Assembly (NCBI GenBank): GCA_951813255.1
Contig: OX638353.1
Coordinates: 372,001-436,000, forward strand
Direction: 5' to 3'
Source: an uncultured Dehalococcoidia bacterium
GTDB taxonomy: Bacteria; Chloroflexota; Dehalococcoidia; Lucifugimonadales; JAAXIE01
Length of the DNA stretch: 64,000 bases
This document shows, one piece after another, positions 16,071 to 24,257 of the stretch (position 1 is its first letter; each line of letters starts with the position of its first letter). The notes beneath the pieces were generated by a model that saw nothing but the letters and a program-made list of their open reading frames with translations, was not told the DNA's origin and ran no database searches. Both the position numbers and the translations under genes were made by a program.

Positions 16071-17135
16071 ATGATGAGCTCGATAGAAGAAGAACTGGAT
16101 GTTGAAGAGACAGAACTGACCGACGATGATGAGCCTCAAGATATCCGTTATGAGATATTGTCCTATCCGACTGATTTCTCAGTACGCGTCATGTACGAGA
16201 AATGGCAAGCTGGCCAGCTAGTCATCCCGAGCTATCAGCGTCGTTATGTGTGGAACCTACCACAGGCGAGCCGGCTTATCGAATCGTTCCTCCTAGGCTT
16301 GCCGATTCCACAGGTATTCCTGTTTAGGGGGCACTTAGGACCGGAACTTCAAGTCGTGGATGGCCATCAACGGTTGGCAACAATCGCTCATTTCTACCGT
16401 GGCCGATTTTCCGATAATCGAGAGTTTCGACTGCAAGGTGTTGGGCGCAGTTGGAATGGCAAATCATATTTGGAACTCACAGATGATGATCGAGAAACCC
16501 TAGACGACGCCCCGTTGAGGTCAATTGTTATTCGACAAATACAACCAGACGACAGCGCCAGTATATACCAGATTTTTGAGCGACTTAATACAGGCGGAAC
16601 TCAACTGAATGCTATGGAAATCCGACGAGCTATCTTCCGGGGTAGCGCAAATGCATTATTGGATCATTTGAACGGGGATAGTAATTGGCGAGCACTGATT
16701 GGTATGCCAAACCTTGATCCGAGGTTCAAGGATATCGAGATATTGCTCAGGGTATTGGCGCTCTCAGAAAGATGGCAGTCCTATGCCAAGCCGATGAAGA
16801 AATTTATTACCAACTACATGGGTTATCTTGATAACGCTGACACTAGCAAGACGGAGAATGTGAAGCAACGTTTCTCGAAGGCCTGTGAGTTGGTAAAGGC
16901 TGGTCTTGGAGACCGTCCCTTCCACCTACGACAAAGGATTAACCTGGCTATGCTGGACACTTTTATGGCTTGTGCAGTTGCACTGACAGACACTGTGGGA
17001 CCCATTGTGATCAAGTCAGCATACGATGACTTGGTGAAAGATGAGAAATTCCTAGAATCTGTGACGTACAATACTAGCGACACTGTATCGGTGCAACAGA
17101 GATTCGCTCTAACCCAAAGTGCACTGACCAACTAG
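16071..17135 (+). CDS. DUF262 (GmrSD N-terminal, ParB-like) protein
   Basis: 354 residues from the ATG at 16071, chosen because AGGAG (16061-16065) lies upstream; a TTG at 16050 is also in frame. An acidic leader of about 25 residues precedes the DUF262 domain with PSYQRRYVW (53-61), LIESFLLGLPIPQVFLF, the hallmark VDGHQRLAT (96-104, where DGQQR is more usual) and IFERLNTGGTQLN. DUF262 is the ParB-like NTPase/nuclease domain of type IV restriction enzyme GmrS and of many defence genes. Here it lacks the DUF1524 HNH partner domain. It is followed after 4 bases by a HEPN gene, suggesting a two-component defence or toxin system. The base composition is more A+T-rich than the neighbours. Confidence 0.8.
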   Translation: MMSSIEEELDVEETELTDDDEPQDIRYEILSYPTDFSVRVMYEKWQAGQLVIPSYQRRYVWNLPQASRLIESFLLGLPIPQVFLFRGHLGPELQVVDGHQRLATIAHFYRGRFSDNREFRLQGVGRSWNGKSYLELTDDDRETLDDAPLRSIVIRQIQPDDSASIYQIFERLNTGGTQLNAMEIRRAIFRGSANALLDHLNGDSNWRALIGMPNLDPRFKDIEILLRVLALSERWQSYAKPMKKFITNYMGYLDNADTSKTENVKQRFSKACELVKAGLGDRPFHLRQRINLAMLDTFMACAVALTDTVGPIVIKSAYDDLVKDEKFLESVTYNTSDTVSVQQRFALTQSALTN

Positions 17136-17139
17136 ATCC

Positions 17140-17631
17140 ATGACTTTGTCATTACCCCTTACTCATTCGGCTATCACGGATTGCCGCGCACATATAACCG
17201 AATACCCAGATGCGGATTCCGTCATAAGTGCGTATCTGACCAGATATGTGAACGGCTTAATGTGTGCTGAGATCGAATCAGTAGTCACTGGAATGGTTCG
17301 AACCCGACTGGAAAATGGGTGTAAGGATCATGCTACCGCGAGATTTGTACGATCGCTGCGTCGAGGTGTGGTCAGAAGTGCCACAGTAAATGAGATTGGG
17401 GATACACTTGGTCTCTTTGGCGCGGAGTACAAACAAAGATTTCAACAGTTGGTAAACGAGAAAGTAGGAGAACAGGGTGTTGAACGGTTAGGTGTGGCTG
17501 TGCACAAGCGGAACGAGAATGCCCATAATCGCCCACTCGATGTAACGTTTCGGGAACTGGAAGGAGCGTTTGGTATTGCGACGGAAGTAGTCCAGTCCGT
17601 CGGGCTAGTTCTAGAAGACGAGGCCAAATAG
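17140..17631 (+). CDS. RiboL-PSP-type HEPN protein (predicted RNase effector)
   Basis: 163 residues, mostly helical, with the HEPN catalytic motif R-x4-H at R124-N-E-N-A-H129 (VHKRNENAHNRP), and a conserved-looking FVRSLRRG helix earlier. HEPN dimers form an RNase active site from two such motifs; RiboL-PSP HEPN proteins are predicted RNases of defence and repair islands. It begins 4 bases after the DUF262 gene on the same strand and shares its A+T-rich composition, so the pair probably moved together. Whether the DUF262 protein senses infection and the HEPN protein kills is inference. Confidence 0.72.
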   Translation: MTLSLPLTHSAITDCRAHITEYPDADSVISAYLTRYVNGLMCAEIESVVTGMVRTRLENGCKDHATARFVRSLRRGVVRSATVNEIGDTLGLFGAEYKQRFQQLVNEKVGEQGVERLGVAVHKRNENAHNRPLDVTFRELEGAFGIATEVVQSVGLVLEDEAK

Positions 17632-17674
17632 AGAGAAGAGGCATTGGGATTCTTCTAGTGTCCAGAACGCACTC

Positions 17675-18475
17675 CTACGGTGTGTGAGCCCACCACGTCA
17701 GGAAGCCCTCCATTTCCCCCACGCTGCCCAGCGTGTAATCAGCGAGCTCCAGCAGACCCTCCGGGCAGTCCTCCCCCAGCACTGCCACGTTGGTGCAACG
17801 GAACCCGCTGGTGGAAGCCAGGTCGCGTGCCTCCCGGAAGGCATCGATGTCCGTGACATCGTCGCCCGCGATGAGAGCCCAGCCCAACCTGTGACTCTCC
17901 ACCAGTGAGCGCACAGCAGTCCCCTTGTTCAGCGTCACCGGTGGTAGAACATTGATGTGGGCCTTGCCCGTGAGCACCCGCACCCGGCAACCGTCCTGCT
18001 TCTCGATTGCCTCTAGCGCCATATGCTCGATGGCTTGGGGATCGGCCGAGTTCCTGTAATGGACAGCGAACGAGCATGCCTTCTCCTCGATAATGGCATC
18101 GGTGCGTCCGCATTGCTGCTTCACGGCCTCCAGTGCCCGCTCCACATCCGCCGCGTAGGGGGCCGCCGTCCGGTCGGTGAAAACGTTCCCCTCCTGAATC
18201 CACTCCATGCCGTGGTTCCCCACGTAGGTCAACTGCTCCAGCCCCACCATGCGCTTGCCGTTGGCCGCCGGCCGCCCGGTGACAATGCACACCAACTCCA
18301 GCCGTGAGGCGAGTGTAGCAACGGCAGCACGGATTGCGGGACTGATAGTGGCCTCGTGGGGCAGAGGCACGATCTCTGACAAGGTGCCGTCGATATCAAG
18401 GAACAGCCCGGAAGCCGTCTCCCGGTAAGGCGCAATCGCCTCTTCCAAATTGGCTAGCAGGGGTTTGGCTGTCAT
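17675..18475 (-). CDS. otsB: Trehalose-6-phosphate phosphatase
   Basis: 266 residues of HAD fold. The motif I loop FLDIDGTLSEI provides the nucleophilic and general-acid aspartates, VTGRPA is typical of motif II, and LIAGDDVTDIDAFREA is motif IV with the Mg2+-binding aspartates. GNHGMEW is characteristic of trehalose phosphatases. It removes phosphate from trehalose-6-phosphate made by the GT20 enzyme nearby. It runs opposite to otsA and is now separated from it by the MDMPI gene and the DUF262-HEPN insert. Confidence 0.88.
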   Translation of the reverse strand: MTAKPLLANLEEAIAPYRETASGLFLDIDGTLSEIVPLPHEATISPAIRAAVATLASRLELVCIVTGRPAANGKRMVGLEQLTYVGNHGMEWIQEGNVFTDRTAAPYAADVERALEAVKQQCGRTDAIIEEKACSFAVHYRNSADPQAIEHMALEAIEKQDGCRVRVLTGKAHINVLPPVTLNKGTAVRSLVESHRLGWALIAGDDVTDIDAFREARDLASTSGFRCTNVAVLGEDCPEGLLELADYTLGSVGEMEGFLTWWAHTP

Positions 18476-18571
18476 GAGTTACCGCACCTCCAAGGGGTGG
18501 CAGTCTGCACCCATGCTAGAATGCCCGCAACTCTGGGGCAAGCCACCGTTCGAAATAAGGAGACCGTCGCC

Positions 18572-19612
18572 ATGCAGGAGCCCTCGAAAGGCCCCATCAG
18601 AGGGTTGGGCGTCGCCATCGGAAGCCGTCGTGACGTTTCCACCGAGGAGATCGTGTCCCTAGCTCAACTTGCGGACCGCCTCGGCTACGCCAGTGTGTGG
18701 ATCGGCGAGTCCTGGGGCCGCGATGCCTTCACCCTCCTCACCATGGTTGCCTGCCACACCAGCAACGTGCGCCTAGGCACCGGTATCGTGCCCGTCTACA
18801 GCCGCACCCCTGCCCTGCTCGCCCAGACCGCTGCTTCCCTGGACGCCATCTCCCACGGGCGGGCAATACTGGGTCTGGGCACCAGCGGCCGGATCGTGAT
18901 TGAGCAGTGGCACGGCGAGAAGTTCGACCGGCCTTTGCAGCGGACGCGCGAGTACATCGAGATCATCCGCATGGCCTTGGCAGGGGAACGGGTGAACTAC
19001 AACGGCGACTTCTATCAGGTACAACGTTTCCGCATGGCAACCGAGCCCGTGCAGGAACGGCTACCCATCTATGTGGCCTCCTTAGGGCCAAGGAATCTGG
19101 AACTCACCGGACAGTTGGCCGATGGCTGGCTGCCCACTTGGGTGGACGTCCTCCGGCTGCCGGAGATGACCCAGCAGGTAGTGCAACCCGCGCTGGCAGC
19201 AGGCCGCAGCGCGACGGATATCACCGTTGCCCCGCAGGTGATTGCCCTCGCAACAGACAACGAGGAAGAGGCGAATCACGCCCGCAACTTGGCCAAGGCG
19301 CACATGGCCTACTACGTGGGTGGCATGGGCACCTACTACTTCGACCTCTTCCAGCGCTACGGCTACGTCGAGGAGTCTGTCCGGGTGCGCGAAGCATGGG
19401 CTGCTGGCGACCGGGACCGCGCCGCGGAGTCCATCACCGATGAGATGCTGGACAACATAACCATCATCGGCGAGCCTGCTGATTGCATCCGCAAGGTGGC
19501 CCGGTACCGGCAGGCAGGGGCCGACATGCCCGTGCTGGCCCTGCCTCATGGCGCCACCACCGATGCGATGCATCGCACCCTCGAAGCCCTCGCCCCCGCT
19601 GTATCGGCTTAG
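18572..19612 (+). CDS. LLM-class flavin/F420-dependent oxidoreductase
   Basis: 346 residues from the ATG at 18572, which has AAGGAG 9 bases upstream; a longer in-frame reading from 18497 has no such site. The luciferase-like TIM barrel is evident: LAQLADRLGYASVWIGESWGRDAFTLL, VRLGTGIVPVYSRTPALLAQTAASLDAIS, RAILGLGTSG and the terminal EPADCIRKVARYRQAGAD. Members use FMN or F420 for monooxygenation or hydride transfer; the wording is closest to F420-dependent methylene-H4MPT-reductase-like members. Substrate unknown. It is divergent from otsB with a short shared upstream region. Confidence 0.8.
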   Translation: MQEPSKGPIRGLGVAIGSRRDVSTEEIVSLAQLADRLGYASVWIGESWGRDAFTLLTMVACHTSNVRLGTGIVPVYSRTPALLAQTAASLDAISHGRAILGLGTSGRIVIEQWHGEKFDRPLQRTREYIEIIRMALAGERVNYNGDFYQVQRFRMATEPVQERLPIYVASLGPRNLELTGQLADGWLPTWVDVLRLPEMTQQVVQPALAAGRSATDITVAPQVIALATDNEEEANHARNLAKAHMAYYVGGMGTYYFDLFQRYGYVEESVRVREAWAAGDRDRAAESITDEMLDNITIIGEPADCIRKVARYRQAGADMPVLALPHGATTDAMHRTLEALAPAVSA

Positions 19613-19674
19613 GGGCTGAACGCAGTCCTCCTTGATGTGGACAAGGCCTCTGGACTGGGGCCATAATCAAAGGT

Positions 19675-20025
19675 GTGGCACCAATACCACGAAAGTATGT
19701 AGCGGCCTATGGCGTACTTTTTCTCACATTTCTAGGAGTCTCCATAGCCGCGGCAGCAATTGAAGGCGGACTGTGGATTGGAATAATAGTACAGACAGGG
19801 CGTAACTTGGAGCCGCTTGCCGTGGTTGGAGCGCCCCTTGCTTACGCCGTGGTGGAGGTAAGTACTGTGTTAGCAGAATGGTTTTTGAGGAAACGAGAAG
19901 AGAAAGGCGAACAGAAAGGCGAACAACAGGGCGAACAACGCGCCATTGAAGCCGATCGCCAACGTAAGCCGGGCGAATCCTTGAAAGAAGCTATTGATCG
20001 CCTACGTGCTGAGAAGCCCCGTTGA
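19675..20025 (+). CDS. Small membrane protein with charged repeat tail
   Basis: 116 residues from a GTG. Two predicted membrane segments (YGVLFLTFLGVSIAAAAIEGGLWIGIIV and EPLAVVGAPLAYAVVEVSTVLAEWFL) are followed by a highly charged tail containing a short repeat (EKGEQKGEQQGEQ) and a predicted helix. No family recognised. A good terminator-like hairpin follows 22 bases after the stop, which supports a real transcript. Confidence 0.5.
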   Translation: MAPIPRKYVAAYGVLFLTFLGVSIAAAAIEGGLWIGIIVQTGRNLEPLAVVGAPLAYAVVEVSTVLAEWFLRKREEKGEQKGEQQGEQRAIEADRQRKPGESLKEAIDRLRAEKPR

Positions 20026-20047
20026 AGTGAGAAACCGTCCGCTCGAT

Positions 20048-20083
20048 GAGCCCGCGGCGATGAGGCTGCGGGCTCTTCTGTTT
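20048..20083 (+). terminator. Intrinsic terminator
   Basis: GAGCCCGC (20048-20055) pairs perfectly with GCGGGCTC (20068-20075), with a 12-base loop, followed by TTCTGTTT. It ends the small membrane-protein transcript. Confidence 0.65.
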
Positions 20084-20239
20084 CTAGGGAGACATGGGAT
20101 TGGGTGGGTTTGTTAGCCTGGATAGCCGTTACCACTTAGACATCGAAATCCGCCCCAACTCAACCCACTGACATTTCCCTGTTGACAATAACTGGTCTTA
20201 TGTTCTTCAATGAGAACACTCGTTCAAGGAGATGAGACC

Positions 20240-21136
20240 ATGGCTAGAGCTGATGTCGAAGAAATCCGCTGCACGACCCTGATTAACCCCGTGAAGGTGC
20301 CCGATTGGCCCTTCCGCTGGACCATCAACCCATACCGGGGTTGCCGCCATGCTTGTCGTTACTGCTTTGCCCGTCCGACCCACGAGTTTTTGGGACTGGG
20401 CACCGGAAGGCAATTCGAACAGAGGGTGTTCGCCAAGGTCAATGCCCCCGAGGTGCTGCGCTCTGAGTTGAAGCGTTCCAGTTGGAAGCGCGAGTCCATT
20501 GCCTTGGGTACGGCCTCCGACCCCTACGAGCCAGCGGAAAAGAGCTACAAGCTGACCCGCAAGATCCTCGGCGTGCTCAAGGACTTTGCCAACCCGGTGA
20601 GCATCACCACCAAGGGCGTGCTGGTGCAGCGGGACATCGACGTGCTGCAGGAGTTGAGCCAGGTCGCCGATGTGCAGGTCAACTTCAGCATCGGCTGCCT
20701 CGACGAAGAGATATGGCGCGCCACCGAGCCGGGCGCACCCAACCCGCTTCACCGCTTGGAGGCAATGCAGGCCTTGGTGGAGGCAGGCATCCATGCCGGC
20801 GTGGTGGCAGCCCCCATCATCCCAGGGCTGTCGGACAGTGAGGAGAGCTTGGACGAACTCGTGGGCGCGGCGGCAGCCCATAAGGCGCAGTACCTCGGTG
20901 GCAACGTCATGTTCCTCCGCCCCGGCTCCAAGGAGTGGTTCATGCCCCTGATCCGTGAGTCCTACCCCCACCTCGCGCCCCTCTACGCCAACTACTATCG
21001 CGGTGCCTACGCCCCCAAGCAGTACGCCCAGAAAATAATGTCCCTGCTCGACTCGCTCCGGTCGAAGTGGCAACTGGACGAGAGGTACAGCGAGAAGAGG
21101 CAGCCCGCTGGCCAGATGAAGATGGCCCTAGTGTAA
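20240..21136 (+). CDS. Radical SAM protein (SplB/Rv2578c-like)
   Basis: 298 residues from the ATG at 20240, preceded by AAGGAG at 8 bases. The cluster-binding motif is C-x3-C-x2-C in CRHACRYCFAR, just after NPYRGC. The AdoMet-binding neighbourhood LGTASDPYEPAE and the later KGVLVQRD and RPGSKEWF fit the Rv2578c/SplB-like group of DNA-repair-related or uncharacterised radical SAM proteins. It would bind a 4Fe-4S cluster and split SAM. The last residues overlap an 18-bp tandem duplication that contains the stop codon. Confidence 0.8.
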   Translation: MARADVEEIRCTTLINPVKVPDWPFRWTINPYRGCRHACRYCFARPTHEFLGLGTGRQFEQRVFAKVNAPEVLRSELKRSSWKRESIALGTASDPYEPAEKSYKLTRKILGVLKDFANPVSITTKGVLVQRDIDVLQELSQVADVQVNFSIGCLDEEIWRATEPGAPNPLHRLEAMQALVEAGIHAGVVAAPIIPGLSDSEESLDELVGAAAAHKAQYLGGNVMFLRPGSKEWFMPLIRESYPHLAPLYANYYRGAYAPKQYAQKIMSLLDSLRSKWQLDERYSEKRQPAGQMKMALV

Positions 21137-21161
21137 CCATCAACCCTAGTGTAACCATCAA
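21126..21161 (+). repeat. 18-bp perfect tandem duplication spanning the radical SAM stop codon
   Basis: Bases 21126-21143 and 21144-21161 are identical (CCCTAGTGTAACCATCAA). The first copy contains the stop codon TAA, so the protein end is unchanged by the duplication. Confidence 0.9.
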
Positions 21162-21314
21162 ATGGTGGAGTCCTGAAATGGCCTGCTTAATCCCGCTTCT
21201 ATTACTGCTCGCCGTCCCTCTATCGACGGCCGCCTGTTGTCGCCCTTATCATATAGCTATGCGCCCATACCCCGTCATCCTGACTAAGCGTCCGGTATTA
21301 CGGCCAGCCTCGTA

Positions 21315-21331
21315 TATCACGAATCGTGATA
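21315..21331. promoter_or_regulatory. Perfect 8-bp palindrome (possible operator)
   Basis: TATCACGA, one central A, then TCGTGATA. It has the size and symmetry of a dimeric repressor site, but no regulator gene or promoter is obvious beside it. Confidence 0.35.
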
Positions 21332-21392
21332 CTCAGGTTGCGGGTCGGCCTGAAATGTCTCGCCGTCAAATCGTATCTGAACGGCGCGAAAA

Positions 21393-21483
21393 TTGCAGAA
21401 ATTGCAGTCCCGCCAGCTACGAAAATGTTTGTCTCAGATACGACAGGTCTGCAACCTCAGCTACGCACCTTGCGCCTTGCAGG
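21393..21483 (+). repeat. Dispersed repeat, copy A (related to 62054-62146)
   Basis: Begins with TTGCAGAAATTGCAG, contains TACGAAAA, CTGCAA and CAGCTAC, and ends TTGCAGG. The first 72 bases align without gaps with the complement of 62075-62146; I count 46 identical positions. The inverse words TTGCAG and CTGCAA could pair in a transcript. Confidence 0.55.
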
Positions 21484-21606
21484 GCCTGGCCAGCTACCGC
21501 GGACCGCAATTGCCCTGCAATGTTGCGGTATCATCGGGCGCGATACTAGCCCCCCTCCCCTCGCGCGATACCATAAGGGAAGCCCCGAAGCACAAGGAGG
21601 CGCCCC

Positions 21607-21981
21607 ATGGACTTATCCGTGGACCTAATAGAAGAGCAGCTCCGCAACAGCAGGACCATCGCCGTGGTGGGCCTCTCGCCCAACCCGGACCGTGACAGCC
21701 ACCGCGTGTCGGCCTACCTGCAGAGCCAGGGCTACCGCATCATTCCCGTGAACCCCACCGTCGACGAGGTCCTCGGCGAGAAGTCCTATCCCGACCTGCC
21801 ATCCGTCCCCGAGTCCATCGACATGGTGGACGTCTTCCGTCGCTCGGACCAGGTCATGCCGGTGGTGGAGGAGGCCATACAGGTGGGCGCCCGCTACATC
21901 TGGATGCAGGACGGCGTGGTGAACGAGGAGGCCGCCGAAAAGGCCAGGCAGGCAGGCATCCCGGTCGTGATGGACGATTGA
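21607..21981 (+). CDS. CoA-binding Rossmann-fold protein (YccU-like)
   Basis: 124 residues of the CoA-binding domain family: IAVVGLSPNPDRDSHRVSAYLQSQGYRIIPVNP, EVLGEKSYPDLPSVPESIDMVDVFRRSDQVMPVVEEAI and WMQDGVVNEEAAEKARQAGIPVVMD. The family normally continues for about 12 more residues with an R-C-x-x-x-E-H motif after VVMD; here a stop comes at once, so the C-terminal edge is missing. It may be naturally short. Role unknown; paralogs of succinyl-CoA synthetase-type CoA-binding domains. AAGGAGG precedes the ATG. Confidence 0.8.
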   Translation: MDLSVDLIEEQLRNSRTIAVVGLSPNPDRDSHRVSAYLQSQGYRIIPVNPTVDEVLGEKSYPDLPSVPESIDMVDVFRRSDQVMPVVEEAIQVGARYIWMQDGVVNEEAAEKARQAGIPVVMDD

Positions 21982-21996
21982 ACGCTGCGCCAGCAC

Positions 21997-22015
21997 CGTC
22001 GCCGGTTCGGCGACG
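21997..22015 (+). terminator. Hairpin after the CoA-binding gene
   Basis: CGTCGCCG and CGGCGACG pair perfectly around GTT, 15 bases after the stop codon. No T tract follows, so termination would be weak or the hairpin may only stabilise the 3' end. Confidence 0.35.
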
Positions 22016-22114
22016 CAGCCGGAAACCAAGGCTCTCGTTGACACACTGGAACCCAGAGAACGATACTAGCATCGATAATTGACAGTACTGATGACTTGCT
22101 CCAAGGAGGCTGGC

Positions 22115-23203
22115 ATGGCATCTGGACCCGGCGCACAAATGGAAGACCTTGACCTCTTTTACCAGGATGTACAGAACCACAACAGCCGTGGCCTGTGGAC
22201 ATTGGGCGGCGACAACCTGACCACCGAACCCGAGCCCAAGGCCCTTCCCTTCATGTGGAAGTGGTCCGAGTTCCGGCCCCTGATGTACCGCGCCTCGGAG
22301 TTGGTGCCAGTCGAGATGGCCGAGCGCCGTGTGCTGGTTTTCGCCAACCCCGGACTGGCCGGCAAGCCCTCCGCCACCAGTACCCTCATGGCGAACCTTC
22401 AGATCATCAACCCCGGCGAGATCGCCCGAAGCCACCGCCACACCCCGTCGGCATTCCGCGTCATCGTGGAAGGTACCGGGGCCTACACCACGGTGGAGGG
22501 CGAGAAGACCTACATGGATGAGGGCGACTTCATCACCACCCCCAGCTGGACATGGCATGACCACGGCAACGAGGGCGACACCCCGATGGTCTGGCTCGAC
22601 GGCTTGGACGTTCCCTTCGTCAACATGCTGGAGGTGGGCTTCTACGACCAACTGGAAACCCAAGCCCAGAATCTCACCAGGGCCGACGACATGTCCCTGC
22701 GGCTCTATGGTGCGGGCTCAATGAGGCCCACTTGGGAACACCACCAAGGCCTGCACTCCCCGCTCCTCAACTACAAGTTCCAGCGGGCCTACGAGGCACT
22801 GAAGGAGCTGGCGAAAGACACAGAGGGCAGCCCCTACGACGGCATCTGCCTGGAGTACACCAATCCGCAGACCGGCGGCCCAGCCATGGCCACCATCGCC
22901 TGTTTCGTGCAACTGCTGGAGCCCGGCCGCCACACCAAGGCCCACCGCCACACCGGTGGCACCATCTTCCACGTCATCAAGGGCAAGGGCTACTCAGTAA
23001 TTCGTGGCGAGCGGTTTGACTGGCAGGCCAAGGACACCTTCGTGGTCCCCAGCTGGGCCTTCCACGAGCATGTGGCGGAGGACGAGGCGGTGCTGTTCAG
23101 CTACAACGACAGCCCGCTGCAACAGCCCTTCGGGCTTTATCGCGAAGAGGCCTACGAGGAAAATGGAGGCCACCAGTTGGTCACCGGGGCATTCGCCGGG
23201 TAA
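22115..23203 (+). CDS. Bicupin ring-cleavage dioxygenase (gentisate 1,2-dioxygenase-like)
   Basis: 362 residues from the ATG at 22115, with AAGGAGG upstream. Two cupin domains are visible: the first with PGEIARSHRHTPSAFRVIVEG and TPSWTWHDHGNEG, the second with PGRHTKAHRHTGGTIFHVIKG and VPSWAFHEHVAEDE. This is the layout of gentisate and 1-hydroxy-2-naphthoate 1,2-dioxygenases, Fe(II) enzymes that open salicylate-type rings. Histidines suitable for metal binding exist in both cupins. No gentisate-pathway partners (maleylpyruvate isomerase, fumarylpyruvate hydrolase) are adjacent, although an MDMPI-type gene occurs 6 kb upstream. Confidence 0.82.
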   Translation: MASGPGAQMEDLDLFYQDVQNHNSRGLWTLGGDNLTTEPEPKALPFMWKWSEFRPLMYRASELVPVEMAERRVLVFANPGLAGKPSATSTLMANLQIINPGEIARSHRHTPSAFRVIVEGTGAYTTVEGEKTYMDEGDFITTPSWTWHDHGNEGDTPMVWLDGLDVPFVNMLEVGFYDQLETQAQNLTRADDMSLRLYGAGSMRPTWEHHQGLHSPLLNYKFQRAYEALKELAKDTEGSPYDGICLEYTNPQTGGPAMATIACFVQLLEPGRHTKAHRHTGGTIFHVIKGKGYSVIRGERFDWQAKDTFVVPSWAFHEHVAEDEAVLFSYNDSPLQQPFGLYREEAYEENGGHQLVTGAFAG

Positions 23204-23231
23204 GACGAAGACGAAGCACCCAGGCGAACGT

Positions 23232-23260
23232 AGTGTACCGTTCACCGGACAACGTATAAT
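23232..23260 (+). promoter_or_regulatory. Possible promoter of pdxST
   Basis: A perfect TATAAT (23255-23260) lies 74 bases before pdxS. The -35 position (AGTGTA, 17-base spacing) is poor. Confidence 0.35.
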
Positions 23261-23333
23261 GAGATTGAACAGCAGGGGGCAAGTGGCTCATCACTTGGCA
23301 TCCCGCAACTGATGTTCCTCAAAGGGGGAGCTT

Positions 23334-24215
23334 TTGACTACAGGTACATTCAAGGTTAAAGCAGGACTGGCCCAGATGCTCAAGGGTGGCGTCATCATGG
23401 ACGTGGTGACGGCGGAGCAGGCGGCAATAGCCGAAGAAGCAGGCGCCGTTGCAGTGATGGCCTTGGAGCGGGTGCCAGCCGACATACGCGCTGCTGGCGG
23501 CGTGGCACGCATGGCGGACCCGTCACGCATCCAGATGATTCTGGAGACCGTCAGCATTCCGGTGATGGCCAAGTGCCGTATAGGCCACTTTGTCGAGGCA
23601 CAGGTTCTGGAGTCCATGGGTGTCGACTACATCGACGAGTCTGAGGTGCTCACGCCAGCTGACGAGGACCATCATGTGTGGAAGCACAACTTCAAGGTCC
23701 CCTTCGTGTGCGGCTGTCGCGACCTCGGCGAGGCGCTGCGCCGTATATCCGAAGGCGCTGCCATGATGCGCACCAAGGGCGAGGCGGGCACTGGCGATAT
23801 CGTAGAGGCGGTCCGCCACATGCGGTCGGTGATGGATGCCATTCGCAAGCTGCAGAATATGCCCGACGACGAGTTGGTCACCGAAGCCAAGAACCTTGGC
23901 GTTAATCTCGACCTGCTTATCGAGACACGCACCCTGGGACGCCTCCCCGTGGTCAACTTCGCCGCAGGAGGCATCGCGACTCCCGCCGACGCTGCCCTGA
24001 TGATGCAACTGGGGGCCGACGGCAACTTCGTGGGCTCCGGCATCTTCAAGTCCAACGACCCAGCCCCGCGGGCCAAGGCGATTGTGGAAGCCACGACCCA
24101 TTACAACGACCCAGCCATCATCGGTGAGGTGTCCAAGAATTTGGGCGAGGCCATGGTGGGAATCGGGATCCGGACCCTCGACGAGGCTGAGCTCCTTGCG
24201 CCGCGCGGTGTCTAA
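23334..24215 (+). CDS. pdxS: Pyridoxal 5'-phosphate synthase lyase subunit PdxS
   Basis: 293 residues, the family length, with [58 protein letters not shown] and [16 protein letters not shown], the two loops carrying the Schiff-base lysines. PdxS forms a dodecamer that makes PLP from ribose-5-phosphate, glyceraldehyde-3-phosphate and ammonia supplied by PdxT. The start is a TTG with AAAGGGGGAG upstream. pdxT follows 42 bases later. Confidence 0.95.
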   Translation: MTTGTFKVKAGLAQMLKGGVIMDVVTAEQAAIAEEAGAVAVMALERVPADIRAAGGVARMADPSRIQMILETVSIPVMAKCRIGHFVEAQVLESMGVDYIDESEVLTPADEDHHVWKHNFKVPFVCGCRDLGEALRRISEGAAMMRTKGEAGTGDIVEAVRHMRSVMDAIRKLQNMPDDELVTEAKNLGVNLDLLIETRTLGRLPVVNFAAGGIATPADAALMMQLGADGNFVGSGIFKSNDPAPRAKAIVEATTHYNDPAIIGEVSKNLGEAMVGIGIRTLDEAELLAPRGV

Positions 24216-24257
24216 GAGCGGCTTGCGGAAGCGGAATTGCGAGGACAGCGGCCACCG

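Larger units (their letters stand above)
21162..21594. other. Gene-free stretch with decayed-looking sequence
   Basis: No open frame here has a ribosome site or recognisable product. The stretch contains a perfect palindrome (21315-21331), a 91-base segment related to one at 62054-62146, and several GATAC/GTATC words. The segment 21372-21470 in one frame reads like a helix-turn-helix (SYLNGAKIAEIA), so this may be the remains of a mobile or regulatory gene. Confidence 0.4.

Noticed and set aside
21162..21606. Several overlapping open frames (up to 160 codons) as a real gene
   Set aside because: No ribosome sites, odd composition with many Arg/Pro/Cys codons, and no consistent family; more likely decayed sequence.
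23204..23333. A riboswitch upstream of pdxS
   Set aside because: No known aptamer pattern could be matched; only a -10-like TATAAT and a Shine-Dalgarno site are visible.
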